Shown here: piece by piece, positions 32,466 through 33,037 of the stretch
How the letters are laid out: the number at the start of each line of letters is the position of its first letter
Position numbering within the stretch: the first letter of the stretch is position 1
Origin: Neolentinus lepideus HHB14362 ss-1
Lineage: Eukaryota > Basidiomycota > Agaricomycetes > Gloeophyllales > Gloeophyllaceae
Length of the DNA: 33,037 bases
NCBI GenBank assembly: GCA_001632425.1
Contig: KV425576.1
Location: 323,380-356,416, forward strand
Direction of reading: 5' to 3'
Made by a program: the position numbers and the translations under genes
Notes under the pieces: generated by a model
Told to the model about the DNA's origin: nothing
Seen by the model: the letters and a program-made list of their open reading frames with translations, nothing else
The model's database searches: none

Positions 32466-32956
32466 CATCCAGCACCAAAATCAAGCTGTGGTGATACGCA
32501 CAGACACATGACAAAACCCACGGAAATGAGACCTAAAGTGTAGACACAACCACAAAGCAAACACCAAAGCCCTTGGTGTCAGATGGCTGCGAGGCCCGGG
32601 ATAGCGAAGGGTAATATAGTTCAGAGGGGATGGGTGAAGGTGAGACGTATAGTTGGGGCTAAAGGAAGGTTGGCGCCAAGTCGCTACTCGGCGGCAGTCT
32701 GTGGAGTGAAGGCGATGCTATGTGCTATGTAGCGCTATGTGCACGGTGCTGTATAGGCACTGTACGATACTCCTCCTGCTCAGCACTATGCGGTCTTTGA
32801 TGCTCTTATAGAGGAGCGCTACTGGTAGTCGCTATCTCTAACTCGAACGTATATTGACTCTGATTAGCACTACACTACAGTGCACGGGGCTGTCTTGGAG
32901 AAGGGAATGTATAAGGGGTGACTTACGAACAGCGACGCTACGCTGGTGTACTTCTG
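32466..32956 (-). repeat. Repeat B, copy 3, truncated
   Basis: Reverse-complement match to about 4150-4609, and parallel to 6564-7020. It starts GTGATACGCACAGACACATG and includes GGTGTCAGATGGCTG and CGCTATGTGC-type blocks. It ends in CTACGCTGGTGTACTTCTG, inside the family, immediately before repeat A copy 4. It retains more CpG than copy 2. Confidence 0.75.
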
Positions 32957-32958
32957 TC

Positions 32959-33037
32959 CACCTAATGCTGTAGTATTAATGTATTACATGTCTAATATTT
33001 TAACAAACCCTTATGCAATACCCAGTAATGTTTTAAG
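32959..33037 (-). repeat. Repeat A terminus, inverted, running off the window
   Basis: 79 bases identical to the reverse complement of 2167-2245, beginning CACCTAATGCTG. It starts with the same terminal bases at which copy 1 ends, so this fixes the end of repeat A at GGTG. The copy continues beyond the window. Confidence 0.85.

Noticed and set aside
2167..33037. Reading the exact 79-bp inverted repeats as the terminal repeats of one 31-kb transposon filling the window.
   Set aside because: The 79 bases are the end of repeat A, whose body lies outside the supposed element on the left (1028-2166), and a third copy of the same end exists at about 21340. Two inverted A copies explain it better.

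Overview
The window is transposon-graveyard DNA from a filamentous fungus, most likely an Agaricomycete (mushroom-forming basidiomycete; Boletales is only a guess). The evidence is eukaryotic: short GT-AG introns of about 40-80 nt, a DUF6532-type gene of the kind abundant in Agaricomycetes, and hAT, MULE-type and Ty3 elements that read like the decayed multicopy families of those genomes. No intact gene was found, and no tRNA, rRNA or CRISPR array.

Layout. 1-1021: CpG-rich segment framed by two 128-bp direct repeats. 1028-2245: interspersed repeat A, copy 1. 2242-4609: repeat B, copy 1, carrying a nested B-like insertion. 5589-8184: a composite repeat (parts D, E, C) split by an inverted B copy. 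8185-9812: a perfect 737-bp-arm palindrome followed by A-like sequence. 10160-10435: a 52-bp tandem array. 10536-16323: a MULE-type transposase gene on the minus strand, full of stops and split by a solo LTR that has a perfect 5-bp target duplication. 16690-19930: two inverted Ty3 pol remnants meeting in a second perfect palindrome (883-bp arms). 20110-21340: A, copy 2. 21650-22042 plus 28843-28935: a minisatellite cut in two by a complete-ended 6.8-kb hAT element (22043-28842), itself filled with nested repeats. 28936-29440: a remnant of an inverted element like the first palindrome. 29890-32006: a multi-exon DUF6532-domain gene, minus strand, with TGA stops. 32466-33037: B copy 3 and the start of an inverted A copy running off the window.

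No pathway or operon links these genes. The window is best read as insertion history: minisatellite, then hAT, then nested repeats within it; MULE, then an LTR element reduced to a solo LTR. Most damage looks like CpG to TpG/CpA change: paired copies differ at CpG sites, many premature stops are TGA where CGA is plausible, and conserved arginines in the hAT C-terminus read W, C or H. The least expected structures are the two perfect palindromes and a third inverted remnant that resembles a deleted version of the first, which suggests a foldback-type element family rather than one accident.
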